Shown: piece by piece, positions 1 to 9,227 of the stretch
Layout of the letters: each line of letters begins with the position of its first letter
Numbering within the stretch: position 1 is the stretch's first letter
NCBI GenBank assembly: GCA_905221605.1
Contig: CAJNDS010000961.1
Span: forward strand, 12,501 to 47,885
Direction: 5' to 3'
Length of the DNA stretch: 35,385 nt
DNA from: Symbiodinium natans
Taxonomy: Eukaryota > Sar > Dinophyceae > Suessiales > Symbiodiniaceae
Notes under the pieces: generated by a model
Seen by the model: the letters and a program-made list of their open reading frames with translations, nothing else
Database searches by the model: none
What the model was told of the DNA's origin: nothing
Made by a program: the position numbers and the translations under genes

Positions 1-130
1 GGTTTAGGGTTTAGGGTTTAGGGCTTAGGGCTTAGGGCTTAGGGCTTAGGGCTTAGGGCTTAGGGCTTAGGGCTTAGGGCTTAGGGCTTAGGGCTTAGGG
101 CTTAGGGCTTAGGGCTTAGGGCTTAGGGCT
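1..130 (+). repeat. Telomere-type heptamer array (TTTAGGG then CTTAGGG)
   Basis: About eighteen tandem 7-bp units. The first three are TTTAGGG and the rest are mostly the variant CTTAGGG. The window starts inside the array. Similar arrays recur throughout the window in both orientations, so this is more likely an interstitial array than a chromosome end. Confidence 0.95.
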
Positions 131-566
131 GAGGGTTTGCAGCACTTGGCAAGCTATTCCTGAATAAGACGAGCCTCTTGAACCAAACCAGGGACACATC
201 AAATGCACCACGGCCCTAGCTAGGTGCTTAAAAGAAGAGAACACTAGCCGTCGTCTCATTTCACTGAGGGCAATGACTTGCGAATTGGCTCTGCGGCCTT
301 TTTCGGCTGCAGAGCCAATGCAAACAAGGGAACGGAACGTAATCGAAACCTGTACTCCTGCAAGGCCTGAGCCCTCTCAATAGTTACCCTATACCCCTTA
401 AACTCCTCAAACCCTAAATCCCCTGACTGAGCTTTGCAAGATTTAAGGTCGTTTCAAACGTCAAGGCTTTGGGCATTGGGCGGCTTGGGCTTTAGGTTGA
501 GGGATTTCGAGCTTAGGGTCTTGGGGAAACCCCTCAAGACCCTAAACCAACAAGTTGTGTGGTGCC
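131..566. other. Unique stretch without a supported gene; 11-bp hairpin at 284-319
   Basis: No exon with a convincing frame was found. A perfect inverted repeat, ATTGGCTCTGC at 284-294 and GCAGAGCCAAT at 309-319, encloses a 14-nt loop. The stretch lies downstream of the stop codon at 650 on the minus strand, so it is probably 3' flank or intergenic. Degenerate CCCTAAA and TTTAGGG motifs occur at about 400-420 and 480-530. Confidence 0.5.
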
Positions 567-640
567 CCAAAACCCTAAACCCTAAACCCTAAACCCTAAA
601 CCCTAAACCCTAAACCCCAAACCCTAAACCCTAAACCCTA
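567..640 (-). repeat. CCCTAAA array just downstream of the last exon
   Basis: About ten CCCTAAA units as read on the + strand, immediately 3' of the stop codon of the minus-strand gene. The last unit is only a few bases from the coding end. Confidence 0.9.
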
Positions 641-649
641 AACCTGCGT

Positions 650-2452
650 TCATGACTCGTAGCGCCAGAGGAGTAGGGCCATCCAGAGCCCCGACATGGC
701 TAGGGAGGAAGCTCCCGAGACGTTTGCTGGGGGGGTGGCCGAGGAGGTGGACTGACCTCCATCGTCGTCCCCACTTGTTGTGCTTGACCTATGTTCATTT
801 GTTGGGATAATATTAAAAATGTAAATTGTTGTTTATTCCTTGTTGGGTTGAAGTACCCTTAAAAAATGTACAATGTTGCCTTAGAAACATGTACAATGTT
901 TCCCAACTATGACAAAGTGACGTGGCGGAGGGCGTGGATGTCGATTGATCATCGCCTCCGCTACTGGTGCTGGCCTCAGTGCACACAGCCACTGCTTTGA
1001 ACTTGTTCAAGGAGTAGCCCACGGTGGAAGGCGATGTCGTCGCCGAGTTCAATGTCCCGTCGCCTGAGGTGCTCGAACCATGAGCTGCTTTTTTGAGTGT
1101 TTTTTGGACTTAGGCTTGCAGAACTCGTTGGTCAAGCCGAAAACCCTGAAACCCTGCAGTCTTCTTTCTCAAGTGTCAGATCAGGCCTGTGTTCGGTGTC
1201 GAAAACCGCTCCTTACCGCCTTCAATCCCCCCAAGAAGGGTAGAGGTTTACAGTTTACTCTAAACCCTAAACCCTAAACCCTACACCCTAAACCCCAATT
1301 AGACCCTAAACCCCAAAGACCGAGATGCCCATGGTGACAGTGCATGTTGCTTGCCCCTGACAGGCGGTGCCGACGGACTCGGGCATGTGGGCAAACTCCC
1401 CTGGCAGTGACGACTTAACGAAGTCTCAAGATGCCCCGCACCCCGAAACCTCACGCTTAGACCCTGCAACCCTCAACCCTGCACCCTAACCCTGAACCCT
1501 GAACCTATAAACCCTAAACCTTTAAACCCTAAACCTTTAAACCCTAAACCTTTAAACCCTAAATAAACCCCAAACACCCAAAATATGGCTTTGGGGAAGG
1601 GGTGTGTCAAGCTCCCACTCTTTCCCCAGTTACAAGAGCTTGTCTGGATTTGCAGTCGCTGAAGCCCTTTTGGAGTTGTGCTTAGAGTCCAGGGCTCGAA
1701 AAGAAAAGACCCCAAATCCTGAACCCTAAACACATCTTCCTCAAATATATATATATATAGATATACATACATTGATATATTAATTCACTTCATCTATTTG
1801 TTTGTTTGTTGTTCATTGTTCTAACCCTTAAAGTCATTCAGCAGTATTCTGCAAAAATCTCGAAAACGTTCGCGGGCATTGTGCAAAACTTCGTGAGCAT
1901 TGCGCAAAATTTCGTGGGCATTGCGCTTAGGTCCAAATTTCACGGGCATTGTCAAAACAATCACGGGTGTCGTGCAAGATTTCGTGGGCATTGTGTTTTG
2001 GTCACTAAACCCTAAACCCTAAACAATAATTGGGCGTGCTGGGCCTTAGGCTTCAGGGTGCAAGGTCTACTGGGCTTGTGCTTTGGGGGGTCAGGGCCTA
2101 GTGGGGTCTTGGGCTTTAGGGCTTGGGCTTTAGCGCTGTGGGCAACGTTGTGGGACATGGGCGGGTGGGTACGTCGTAATGTCTCCGTCGCTTGACAAGC
2201 TGCTTGACCAGTGAACGATTGCACTTGAGTTGCTGAGTCCAAAACCCTAAACCCTAAACCCTAAACCCTAAACCCTAAACCCTAAACCCTAAACCCTAAA
2301 CCCTAAACCCTAAACCCTAAACCCTAAACCCTAAACCCTAAACCCTAAACCCTAGCAAGGAAAGGCGCCTCCGGGGTCTTCCAGGAAAGGATCACCCCCA
2401 CAGCTGCCGCCAACTTTGCCGGTGGAGGCGAAAACAAAGCACTCGATTGTCC
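650..2452 (-). CDS. 3' part of a multi-exon secreted/surface protein gene (five exons, C-terminal hydrophobic tail)
   Basis: Product not recognised. Five minus-strand exons join in phase: 2452-2369, 2232-2173, 1400-1329, 1063-922 and 788-650 (stop TGA at 652-650). Acceptors are CTCAG, ACTCAG, GCCAG, CTCAG and CATAG. Donors are G|GC, C|GT, G|GC and AC|GT. The first three exons begin with 2 nt and end with 1 nt of a split codon, so they are symmetric phase-1 exons. Two share an A-C-Q motif (GQAACQA and GTACQGQ), suggesting a Cys-containing repeated module. The last two exons carry Ser/Thr/Gly/Asp-rich linkers (STSSGGDDQSTS and STTSGDDDGGQSTSS). The chain ends in NVSGASS, then the hydrophobic run MSGLWMALLLW, then RYES-stop. 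That resembles a GPI-attachment signal or a single membrane anchor. Codon phase closes exactly at all four junctions, which is the main evidence. Confidence 0.65.
1262..1575 (-). repeat. CCCTAAA-like arrays flanking the 1400-1329 exon
   Basis: CCCTAAA units lie at 1262-1315. Degenerate CCCTGCA, CCCTGAA and CCTTTAAA units lie at 1460-1565. The unique 1329-1400 segment between them is the exon ending in the residues TVTM. Confidence 0.8.
1740..2006. repeat. TA microsatellite and about 27-bp tandem repeat
   Basis: A short TATATA run at 1746-1775 and TTTG/TTG repeats near 1797-1815 precede several degenerate copies of a roughly 27-bp unit. Its core is TTTCGTGGGCATTG with a GCAAAA spacer. The copies continue to about 2003. 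The open frame across the repeat is an effect of the repetition. The block lies in the intron between exons 2232-2173 and 1400-1329. Confidence 0.75.
2240..2355 (-). repeat. CCCTAAA array at the start of an intron
   Basis: Sixteen near-perfect CCCTAAA units on the + strand. In the sense of the minus-strand gene this is (TTTAGGG)n, starting a few bases after the donor of exon 2452-2369. Confidence 0.95.
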
Positions 2453-2466
2453 CTGAGGCGCCTTGT

Positions 2467-2603
2467 GGGGTTTAGGGTTTAGGGTTTAGGGTTTAGGGTT
2501 GAGGGTTTAGGGTTTAGGGTTTAGGGTTTAGGGTTTAGGGTTTAGGGTTTAGGGGTTAGGGGTTAGGGGTTAGGGGTTAGGGTTCGAGGGGCTTAGGGCT
2601 TCA
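2467..2603 (+). repeat. TTTAGGG array at the end of an intron
   Basis: About eighteen TTTAGGG/GTTAGGG units. In the gene's sense this is (CCCTAAA)n, ending just before the acceptor at 2453. The pair with 2240-2355 shows the typical CCCTAAA-exon-TTTAGGG arrangement. Confidence 0.95.
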
Positions 2604-2829
2604 GGGCTCGTCGGCTTTAGGGCTTGCGGAGGCTTTTCGGGTTTTAGGCTGAAGGCTCAACGCCACGAACTGCCATGCCCTGAATCCAATTCCGGAGGTG
2701 GTACTTCCAACCCAAAAACATAAACCCTAAACCCTAAACCCTAAACCTTACACCCTAACCCTAAACCCTAAAACCAGATACCTCCCATCCTGGGGGGTTT
2801 CTTTAACTCTTAAAAGGCTTTTTCAGGCT

Positions 2830-3925
2830 CCAGCGCAGCTGAGATGCACGAAACCGTGGCTTCAGAACCTTCGTTCACCCCCGCGGGATACTCCGCCTGA
2901 CCACATGCCTTGGCGGGCTGGGGTCTAGGGTTTAGGGTTTAGGGTTTAGGGTTTAGGGTTTGGGGTTTAGGGTTTAGGATTCAGGGTTCAGGGTTCAGGG
3001 TTCAGGGTTTAGGGTTTAGGGTTTAGGGTTCAGGGTTCAGGGTTCAGGGTTCAGGGTTCAGGGTTCAGGGTTAAAGAAAGCCAAGATGCGAGCACGCGGG
3101 CTGAGGTGTCCAGCGCAGCATCGCACATGTAGGCGTTGGTGTTGGAGGTCGTCCAGGTATAAGCGGGAGAAGCAGTGGTGGAGCCACCTCCTCCTGGAAA
3201 CGCAAGCAGGGAGTTTCAGAAATGAGGCAGCTCGAACCCTGAAGTGATGAAGCCTAGGCTTAAAACCAACAGCCGCGGCCTTTTGCCCCCAAGCCTTGAG
3301 ATTCAAGCACCACAACTTAAAACTGCCGAACGAGCCCTTACTCACCCTTAAATGCAACCGCAAAACCCGAAACCCCAAATTATGAAACCCTAAACCCTAA
3401 ACCCTAAACCCTGATATCGTTTACGGCAAGGGACCATCGTCACCCGCATCGTCACCACTGTTGGGGACCGTTGTGCAGCCCGGAGGGCAAGGCTTGTCTG
3501 CGGTGTAGTCCTCAAGGAGATACTTGTTTGGGGGCTTAGGGTTTAGGGTTTAGGGTTTAGGGTTTAGGGTTTAGGGTTTAGGGTTTACGGTTTAGGGTTT
3601 AGGGTTTAGGGTTTAGGGTTTAGGGCTTGCAAGGTGTGCAGGTCTGTGGCTCAGGGGTGACAAGAACATACCCACCTCCGCTACCCCTGACATCCTCTTG
3701 GATTTAGAAGCCCAGAAAGCAACCATAACCCCCCCCACCCCTCTCCCTCTCCCCCCCGCTCCTCCTCCCCTCCCGCGCCGCATACCCTACGTCCGAACCC
3801 TAAACCCTAAACCCTAAACCCTAAACCCTAAGTTAGCACCGGCTTCCCACGCGTGGGTCGTCCGGGCACATGGAAGCAACTTCCGGCGAAAGCATTCCGC
3901 CGGGCCCCTAAAGTTAAAGAGTGGG
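2830..3925 (-). CDS. Candidate exons of the same secreted/surface gene
   Basis: Several islands between telomeric arrays read as minus-strand exons, upstream of the 2452-650 chain. From 5' to 3' they are as follows. One starts near 3920 (MLSPEVASMCPDDPRVGS). One starts at 3686 (GSGGGYVLVTPEPQTCTPC). One starts at 3510 (DYTADKPCPPGCTTV, then an acidic SGDDAGDDG). One starts at 3193 (STTASPAYTWTTSNTNAYM). One starts near 2905 (AEYPAGVNEGSEATVSC). Acceptors are CTTTAG, GTCAG, TTGAG, TTCCAG and GTCAG. The peptides are Cys-poor to Cys-rich with Thr/Ser/Gly/Asp, like the downstream exons, as expected for an extracellular protein. Other frames are also open in some islands and not every junction closes in phase, so exact ends are unsettled. 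Confidence 0.45.
2923..3075 (+). repeat. TTTAGGG/TTCAGGG array
   Basis: About twenty units, the distal half being the variant TTCAGGG. It lies on the high-coordinate side of the candidate exon starting near 2905. Confidence 0.95.
3538..3627 (+). repeat. TTTAGGG array
   Basis: About thirteen perfect or near-perfect units directly upstream (gene sense) of the exon starting at 3510. A shorter CCCTAAA array at 3385-3412 lies on the other side of that exon. Confidence 0.95.
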
Positions 3926-3974
3926 AGGGCACTGAGCTTGCCAAGAGGGGTTTGGTGGTTTAGGGTTTAGGGTC

Positions 3975-4310
3975 TAACGAGGAGCACGCATGCACGAAGC
4001 CACCCCATCCAAGTCGCCTTAAGGGCTTAGGGTTTAGGGTTGAGGGGTCAGAGGGTATACCATGTTATCGACAGGGACAGGGTGGCGCAATCCTCGGGAA
4101 CTGGGCAAGAACGTGATTTGGCACCTGCCGCTATGCAACAGCCATGTCACTTTCGATGTTTTGGGCGCCGTCCGATGTTTGCTGATCAACATACAGTTTG
4201 CCACTTGACTCCAAAACGACGTAGGGCAAGTCTTGGCGCAAGCGGATGTCTTTTGCTAGCCCTCTCCCAAAAAAAGCAAAGGCTTACCGTCCCTAAAACT
4301 CCGCTTCCCT
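3975..4310 (-). other. Unresolved island with open minus-strand frames
   Basis: On the minus strand, roughly 4257-4130 reads through peptides such as RLRQDLPYVVLESSGKLYVD before an in-frame TAG. A second minus frame is open across nearly the whole island. The first frame looks protein-like, but no acceptor/donor pair in phase with the neighbouring exons was found. It may be an exon, a decayed exon, or a fragment of a mobile gene. No function is assigned. Confidence 0.25.
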
Positions 4311-4713
4311 AAAAGCCCTAAACTAAAAACCTAAACCCTGGTTTTTCCCAAGCCCCCTACATCCCCAAAGCCCTAACCCTGCTCCCTGAATCCCGAATCC
4401 CGAATCCCGAATCCCTAAACCCTAAACCCTAAACCCTAAACCCTAAACCCTAAACCCTAAACCCAAAACCCTAAACCCTAAACCCTAACCCTAAAACCTA
4501 AACCCTAAACCCTGCAAGGGCTCCGGTGGGCAGGCTTTGCCCTTGTCGTCGGTGCCGGTGCAACTCCCCAGCCTTCGGGATCGGGAGATCTGGGGGTTTC
4601 CGAAAATGGTGGTACCCTTCTTGGGGGTTTAGGGTTTAGGGTTTAGGGTTTAGGGTTTAGGGTTTAGGGTTTAGGGTCCGCCGACCCTGGCGGCGTGTTT
4701 CATGGGACCCCCC

Positions 4714-4756
<43 letters not shown>

Positions 4757-5060
4757 TCTTTTTAGCTTGAGCTTGTCCTGGTGCTACCCCCTACCCCCCC
4801 CCAAACGATTCACAGAACTCTGCCGAGCAGGTTGGGATGATCTTCCATGCGAGCGGGTCTCAACTATGCTCCAGCGGGGTCGGCGGCTTGAGCCGGAGGC
4901 TCTTAAATTTAGGGTTTAGGGTTTAGGGTTTAGGGTTTAGGGTTTAGGGTTTGGGGTTTAGTGTTTAGGGTTTAGGTTTTAGGGTTTAGGGTTTGGGGTT
5001 TAGGGTTTAGGGTTTAGGGTTTAGGGTTTACGGTTTAGGGTTTAGGGTTTAGGGATTCAG
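4310..5060. repeat. Telomeric arrays with a poly-C tract
   Basis: CCCTAAA units at 4410-4515 and TTTAGGG units at 4622-4677 and 4907-5060 surround unique islands at 4516-4621 and 4678-4906. The first island has an open minus frame containing LGSCTGTDDKGKACPPEP, in keeping with the Cys-containing exons nearby, but other frames are open too. The second contains a C homopolymer at about 4709-4752. A 74-residue frame reading proline from this tract is not a gene. Confidence 0.8.
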
Positions 5061-5910
5061 GAAATTAGGGGTACCTTGTTGGGGGTTTATGGTTTAGGGT
5101 TCAGGGAGATTTGAATTTATGTCGGGTTCGCACTTCGGGTATTTTGGGGCTTTGGGTTTGAGGGTTCGAGGGTTTAGGGGTTTAGGGGTTTTTAAGGGTC
5201 ACGAAGGTTTCGGATTTGGGGATTTAGCTGTTCAGGGGCTGATTAGGGTTTAGGGCTTAGGGTTTGTTAGGATTTGGTGTTGAGGACGTAGTTGGTGTTA
5301 AAGGTGATGGGTTTCGGTCTAAGTCCCTGAGCACTGTGACATTGTGGCCTCTACCGACATGTTTCTTCAAGTCTTCGTGTTGGCTTCGACTCGCAATGCC
5401 CATGCTCCTCCGGCAACGAAGCAGACTGGATGCAAAAAAGAAGTGGTGTAGCTTTGGCTCACAGGCGCCGCCAGTGCAGCCACTCGCTCAACCCCCGATT
5501 CTGGCTGACCCTCATTGGCCCACTGCTCCACTGGGGCCTTCCTCGGCCGCCTCGGCCAGGGCCGGCGCAGCCTTTTCACCAGACATGCCCATCCATGCAT
5601 GATTTTTTAACTTGAAGCTTCATGGATTCTCACAATTCCTAGTATAACTCTACTAAACCCCGGCTAGAACTATTGTGATTACCCAGGATCCTTCAAGGAG
5701 GACACTCGTACTCGTCTCTGTGCGCCCAGGCGACGAGACCGCAAGGACTCCATAACGTTGCACAGTGGGGTGCTTGGGATCGAAAAGATTCCTTTTTGTA
5801 TTTTTTTTTTTTGGGGGGGGGGGGGGGAGAGTGGCTGCGGGTCTTTGGGTTTTAGGGTCTTAGGGTCTTAGGGTCTTAGGGCCTTAGGGCCTTAGGGCCT
5901 TAGGGTTCTC
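5061..5910. other. Unresolved stretch: degenerate TTTAGGG and a 360-bp unique island
   Basis: Positions 5061-5265 are degenerate G-rich telomeric repeat. Positions 5266-5620 are unique, with open frames on both strands (plus 5264-5602; minus 5600-5367), and neither can be preferred. At about 5611-5695 an imperfect inverted repeat (CTTGAAG/CTTCAAG outer, CACAAT/ATTGTG inner) resembles the short hairpin elements elsewhere in the window. A T then G homopolymer run lies at 5800-5827. Confidence 0.4.
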
Positions 5911-6041
5911 TAATCAACCGAGGGCTACCGGGGTTGCGAGGTACTCAAAACCAGGATAGACCGAGTCACGAATTTCAGACCAAGAGGAGGCAACCCCTGG
6001 AAACCCGAAGTAAGCCTGAAACCGACCACCAAAGTCATAGA

Positions 6042-6144
6042 TTGGGATGTTCCCCCTTATACTAACCGTCCTCAATAGGGATTCCAGTACCCCCTACTAC
6101 AATCTCTATGAAGGACTGTTAAAGTATAAGGGGGAACATCCCAA
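6042..6144. mobile_element. 103-bp MITE-like element with perfect 22-bp TIRs and 8-bp TSD
   Basis: The left end 6042-6063 (starting TTGGGATGTTCC) and the right end 6123-6144 are perfect inverted repeats over 22 bp. The element is flanked by exact direct repeats GTCATAGA at 6034-6041 and 6145-6152, as expected for an 8-bp target-site duplication. Eight-bp duplications are typical of hAT-type DNA transposons and of some introner elements. It has no coding capacity, so it would be non-autonomous. A diverged relative lies at 25802-25894. Confidence 0.85.
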
Positions 6145-6378
6145 GTCATAGACTAGGTGGGCGGGTTGCGAGGGACTCACACCACAACACGTCCCGTGTG
6201 GCGGGGTGCGCGCAACCATGTGACGCCGAAACACTAAACTCAATAAACAGAATCAACCCTACAAACCTTACAAAAAACAAATCAACCCTATAAAACCCCA
6301 TGTCACCCTTTAACCCTTTAAACCAAGTAAAATACCAAAAAAACCGTTAAAAAACCGAACCACCTGGTGCCAGGCTAC

Positions 6379-6442
6379 TTATCCCCGGTGTCAGTGCCGC
6401 CGCCGGTGGAACTGCCGTCGCGGCCCGTGGCCCCGTCCCTTC
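6379..6442 (-). CDS. Candidate exon, Gly/Asp/Thr-rich
   Basis: Acceptor CACAG precedes 6442 and donor AA|GTAGCC follows 6379. The frame gives RDGATGRDGSSTGGGTDTGD, 20 codons with split codons at both ends. It can follow the exon ending at 7194 (both phase 1) and can be followed by the exon starting at 3686 (phase 2). The composition matches the extracellular linkers of the same gene. Confidence 0.45.
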
Positions 6443-6472
6443 CTGTGGAGGAGCTTCAACTCATTCGGTCTA

Positions 6473-6592
6473 AGGGTTTAGGGTTTAGGGTTTAGGGTTT
6501 AGGGTCTAGGGTCTGGGGTCTAGGGTTCAGGGTTCAGGGTTCAGGGTTCAGGGTTTAGGGTTTAGGGTTTAGGGTTTAGGGTTTAGGGTTTA
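6473..6592 (+). repeat. TTTAGGG/TTCAGGG/TCTAGGG array
   Basis: About seventeen units directly upstream, in gene sense, of the exon 6442-6379. Confidence 0.95.
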
Positions 6593-6599
6593 GGTCTAA

Positions 6600-7190
6600 A
6601 CGACCCGTAGAAGCTGTAGGTTCAACTAAGGTTCTATATGAGGTTGGTTTAGGGTTTCAAAATTAGGGTTTAGGGTTTAGGGTTTAGGGCTTTGTAGGGT
6701 GTAGGCTTCGCCAGAAGAAAAGGTGTAGGCATTTGGGCCCTGCGAAAATCGCGCGGGATATGCATACAGAACGCGCCAATGGTGGATATCAGAAACCACA
6801 GCCAACAGTTGGCGGTTTATGATAATTAGGGACCCTAGTTATAGACTCCCAAACAGTAGGATCCCCTTCTAAACGGAGGCTGGTAAGGTACCCCCTATTC
6901 TCGTGAACTCCCAATTCTCTACAAAACTCTTGCAAGTGCAGGCGATCTCGAGTCTGAAGGTTAGGGTTTAGGGTTTATGGTTTAGGGCTTAGGGTTCAGG
7001 GTATAGGGTATAAGGGTTTAGGGCTGAGGATTTAAAATATAGGGTATATATAGGGTATAGGATTTAGGGCTTAGGGTTTAGGGTTTAGGGTTTCGGGTTT
7101 CGGGTTTCGGTTTCGGGTTTCGGGTTTAGGATTTAGGGTTTGGGGTTTGGGGTTGAGGGTTCAGGGTTGGGGGTTCAACCCCAAACCACA
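6600..7190. other. Unique island and degenerate telomeric repeat
   Basis: Positions 6690-6960 are unique. A possible minus-strand exon starts at 6739 after TTCGCAG (GPNAYTFSSGEAYT in one frame), but a second frame is equally open. At 6796-6821 an imperfect palindrome (AAACC..CCAAC/GTTGG..GGTTT) can be seen. Positions 6960-7175 are degenerate G-rich telomeric repeat, including GTATAGGG and TTTCGGG variants. Confidence 0.4.
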
Positions 7191-7193
7191 AAC

Positions 7194-8122
7194 TCCCAGC
7201 GACGGCTCCTGTGTTCCCGGTCGTGTCAAAGGCGATGTCCTTGGCTGCCCAGGAGTCGCTCATAGTGCAGCAAGGTCGTAGGTCCTCATAGTCGTTTCCT
7301 CGGCATTGCGTCCGCATGGGGGCTACCGCAAGCCCTTAAACCCTAAACCCTAAACCCCAAACCCTAAACCCTAAACCCTAAACCCCAAACCCTAAACCCT
7401 AAACCCAAACCCTAAACCCTATGTCCTTAAGCCCTACACCAGAAGCCCTGAAGCCTCAATCCTACAGCCTCGTCAAGGTTTGGGAGTTAGGGTTGCTGGT
7501 GCTTCAATGACTGCTGCGAATCTTGGAAAAACTCAAACCTTTCGGATCAAACGAAGCCTGAACATTGGGTTTAGGGTTTAGGGTTTAGGGTTTAGGGTTT
7601 AGGGTTTAGGGTCTAGGGTCTAGGGTCTAGGGTCTAGGGTTTAGGGTTTAGGGTCTAGGGTTTAGGGCTTCGGGCTTAGGGTTTAGGGTTTAGGGTTTAG
7701 GCTTAGTCCCATGCTAGCATTGATGTGATTAAGGCATCCAGGCCATAGGGCACTTGGGGCTTAGTGCTGAGGGCTTAGGGTTTAGGGTTTAGGGTCCATG
7801 GACAGCGGTTCCGTCTGAAAGGAGACCTTGTTTATGCACACCCTCAATAAAACCCTGGATCCCATCCGCAACCCCGAACGCTAAACCGGCTTGGAACACG
7901 GAATCCAGAAGTGTGGCGGTTAACCCGTAGCCCTAAACCCTAAACCCCAAACCCCAAACCCCAAACCCTAAACCCTAAACCCTAAATATACCCTAAACCC
8001 TAAACCCTAAACCCTAAAACCTAAACCCTAAACCCTAAACCCTAAACCCTAAACCCTAAACCAAGCCCTAAACCTACTTTGAGGGTCATGGGTAGTTGCT
8101 ACTGGGATCACAGGTAGGTCGG
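7194..8122 (-). CDS. In-phase exon chain of the low-coordinate secreted/surface gene
   Basis: Product not recognised. Exons 7932-7804, 7557-7512 and 7298-7194 join in phase (0-0, 0-1, 1-1). The first reads LTATLLDSVFQAGLAFGVAD and then GIQGFIEGVHKQGLLSDG, a hydrophobic/amphipathic stretch without charge at its start. The second reads ASFDPKGLSFSKIRS. The third reads NDYEDLRPCCTMSDSWAAKD and then IAFDTTGNTGAVAG. Acceptors are TTTAG, GTTCAG and CCGAG; donors are GCT|GTCCAT, A|GTCATT and A|GTTTGT. A further exon at 8122-8078 (DLPVIPVATTHDPQ) has a strong donor A|GTAGGT but ends in phase 1, so another donor (CCA|GTAGCA) or a missing exon is needed to join it to 7932. The start codon of the gene was not found; it should lie below 9.9 kb. 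Confidence 0.55.
7335..7710. repeat. CCCTAAA (7335-7425) and TTTAGGG/TCTAGGG (7568-7710) arrays around exon 7557-7512
   Basis: The left array is C-rich on + and the right array is G-rich on +. They enclose the island holding the small exon. Confidence 0.9.
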
Positions 8123-8231
8123 CTCAGAGTTTTTAGGGTTTAGGGTTTAGGGTTTAGGGTTTAGGGTTTAGGGTTTAGGGTTTAGGGTTTAGGGTTTAGG
8201 GTTTAGGGTTTAGGTGTAGGGTTTAGGGTAT
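7935..8231. repeat. CCCTAAA (7935-8075) and TTTAGGG (8133-8231) arrays around exon 8122-8078
   Basis: About twenty C-rich units to the left and fourteen G-rich units to the right of a 45-nt exon. The right array is interrupted by the 1-kb element that begins at 8232. Confidence 0.95.
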
Positions 8232-8405
8232 AATGTTGTATCCTGATTAGTGTGGGCCCCCGGAATTGCGAAAAAACATCCAAAAAATATTCAGAGGGAT
8301 CTATTTGAGGGGGACCCCCGGAATTGTGAAAAAAAAATCGGGCGATGCAAAATTTCGGCGAGGCTGTTGAATGGCGTTGTTGTCTAGAAATCGCTTCTGA
8401 ACTGA

Positions 8406-8823
8406 GCCTGAGGTTGTCCCTGAAAGCTTCAGTCTCCAGGCCAGCCCCAAAACTAAGATTTCCTTATTACATTCTTTTGTACCGAGGCCAAGCAATCAAA
8501 TTTCAAAGGGGGTAGTCCAGCAGCTGCCCGAATGCCGTATAATATAAAAAGTTTGCTCCCCCGGAATTATATTTTTTTTGCGGGCTAGTTGGGTTTGGAT
8601 CCAGAGGCCTAAGCTGAGGCTTCCTAAACCTTGAGGCCTGAGGTTGTCGGCCCTGAAATCTTCAGTCTCCACGCCAGCCCAAAGCTAAGATTTCCTTGTA
8701 AAATGCTTTTGTACCGAGGCCAGGCAATCAAATTTCAAAGGGGGTAGTCCAGCAGCTGCCCGAATGCCGTATAACATAAAAAGTTCGCTCCCCCGGAATT
8801 ATATTTTTTTTTTTTTTGCGGGC
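8406..8823. repeat. About 185-bp direct duplication inside the element
   Basis: Copies at about 8406-8590 and 8636-8823 (offset 230) start GCCTGAGGTTGTC and share CAAATTTCAAAGGGGGTAGT, GCAGCTGCCCGAATGCCGTA and the CCCCCGGAATTATAT-plus-T-run end. Differences are mostly single bases. Confidence 0.85.
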
Positions 8824-8842
8824 TGGCTTGGTTGGGATAGAT

Positions 8843-9100
8843 GGATCCCCTTTAAATTCATATAAACTCATCCCTTTCAAAATCATGTGGATCCCTTTTA
8901 ACATCATATAATCCCTTTTAAATTCATATAAACTCATCCCTCTTCAAATCGTATGGATCCCTTTTATTTCATACACTCTCACCCCTTTGCAAATCATATG
9001 GATCCCTTTTAAATTCATACGAGCTCATCCCTTTTAAAATCATCTGGATCCCTTTTAAATTCATATAAACTCATCCCTTTTAAAATCATATAAAGCCAGA
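8843..9100. repeat. About 46-bp tandem repeats (GGATCCCTTTTAAATTCATA type)
   Basis: Five to six degenerate copies alternate GGATCCCTTTTAAATTCATA with AACTCATCCCTTTTAAAATC. They end next to a C homopolymer tract. Confidence 0.8.
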
Positions 9101-9227
9101 CCCCCGCCCCCCCCCCCCCAAATCCCCCCCCCCCCCCCCCCCAATTGCCCCCCCCCCCCCCCCAAATTGCCCCCCCCCCCCCACCCCCCGCGCGGGAGCC
9201 ATTTGTTGAGGGGGGGGGGGGGCGGGG
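9101..9227. repeat. C-homopolymer tract followed by a G run
   Basis: Nearly pure C with short AAATT/AATTG interruptions, then a G run at 9210-9222. The two could pair as a C/G hairpin near the right end of the element. Lengths may be unreliable because of sequencing through homopolymers. Confidence 0.8.

Noticed and set aside
1-130. True chromosome end
   Set aside because: The array is short, full of CTTAGGG variants and resembles dozens of interstitial arrays in both orientations. Nothing marks it as terminal.
2012-2242. Alternative frame NSSAIVHWSSSLSSDGDITT for the 2232 exon
   Set aside because: It looks protein-like but does not join either neighbour in phase. The TQVQSFTGQAACQATETLR frame closes both junctions exactly and shares the A-C-Q motif with the next exon.
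4695-4919. Proline-rich 74-residue frame
   Set aside because: It is a readout of a C homopolymer plus TTTAGGG and has no splice or start context.
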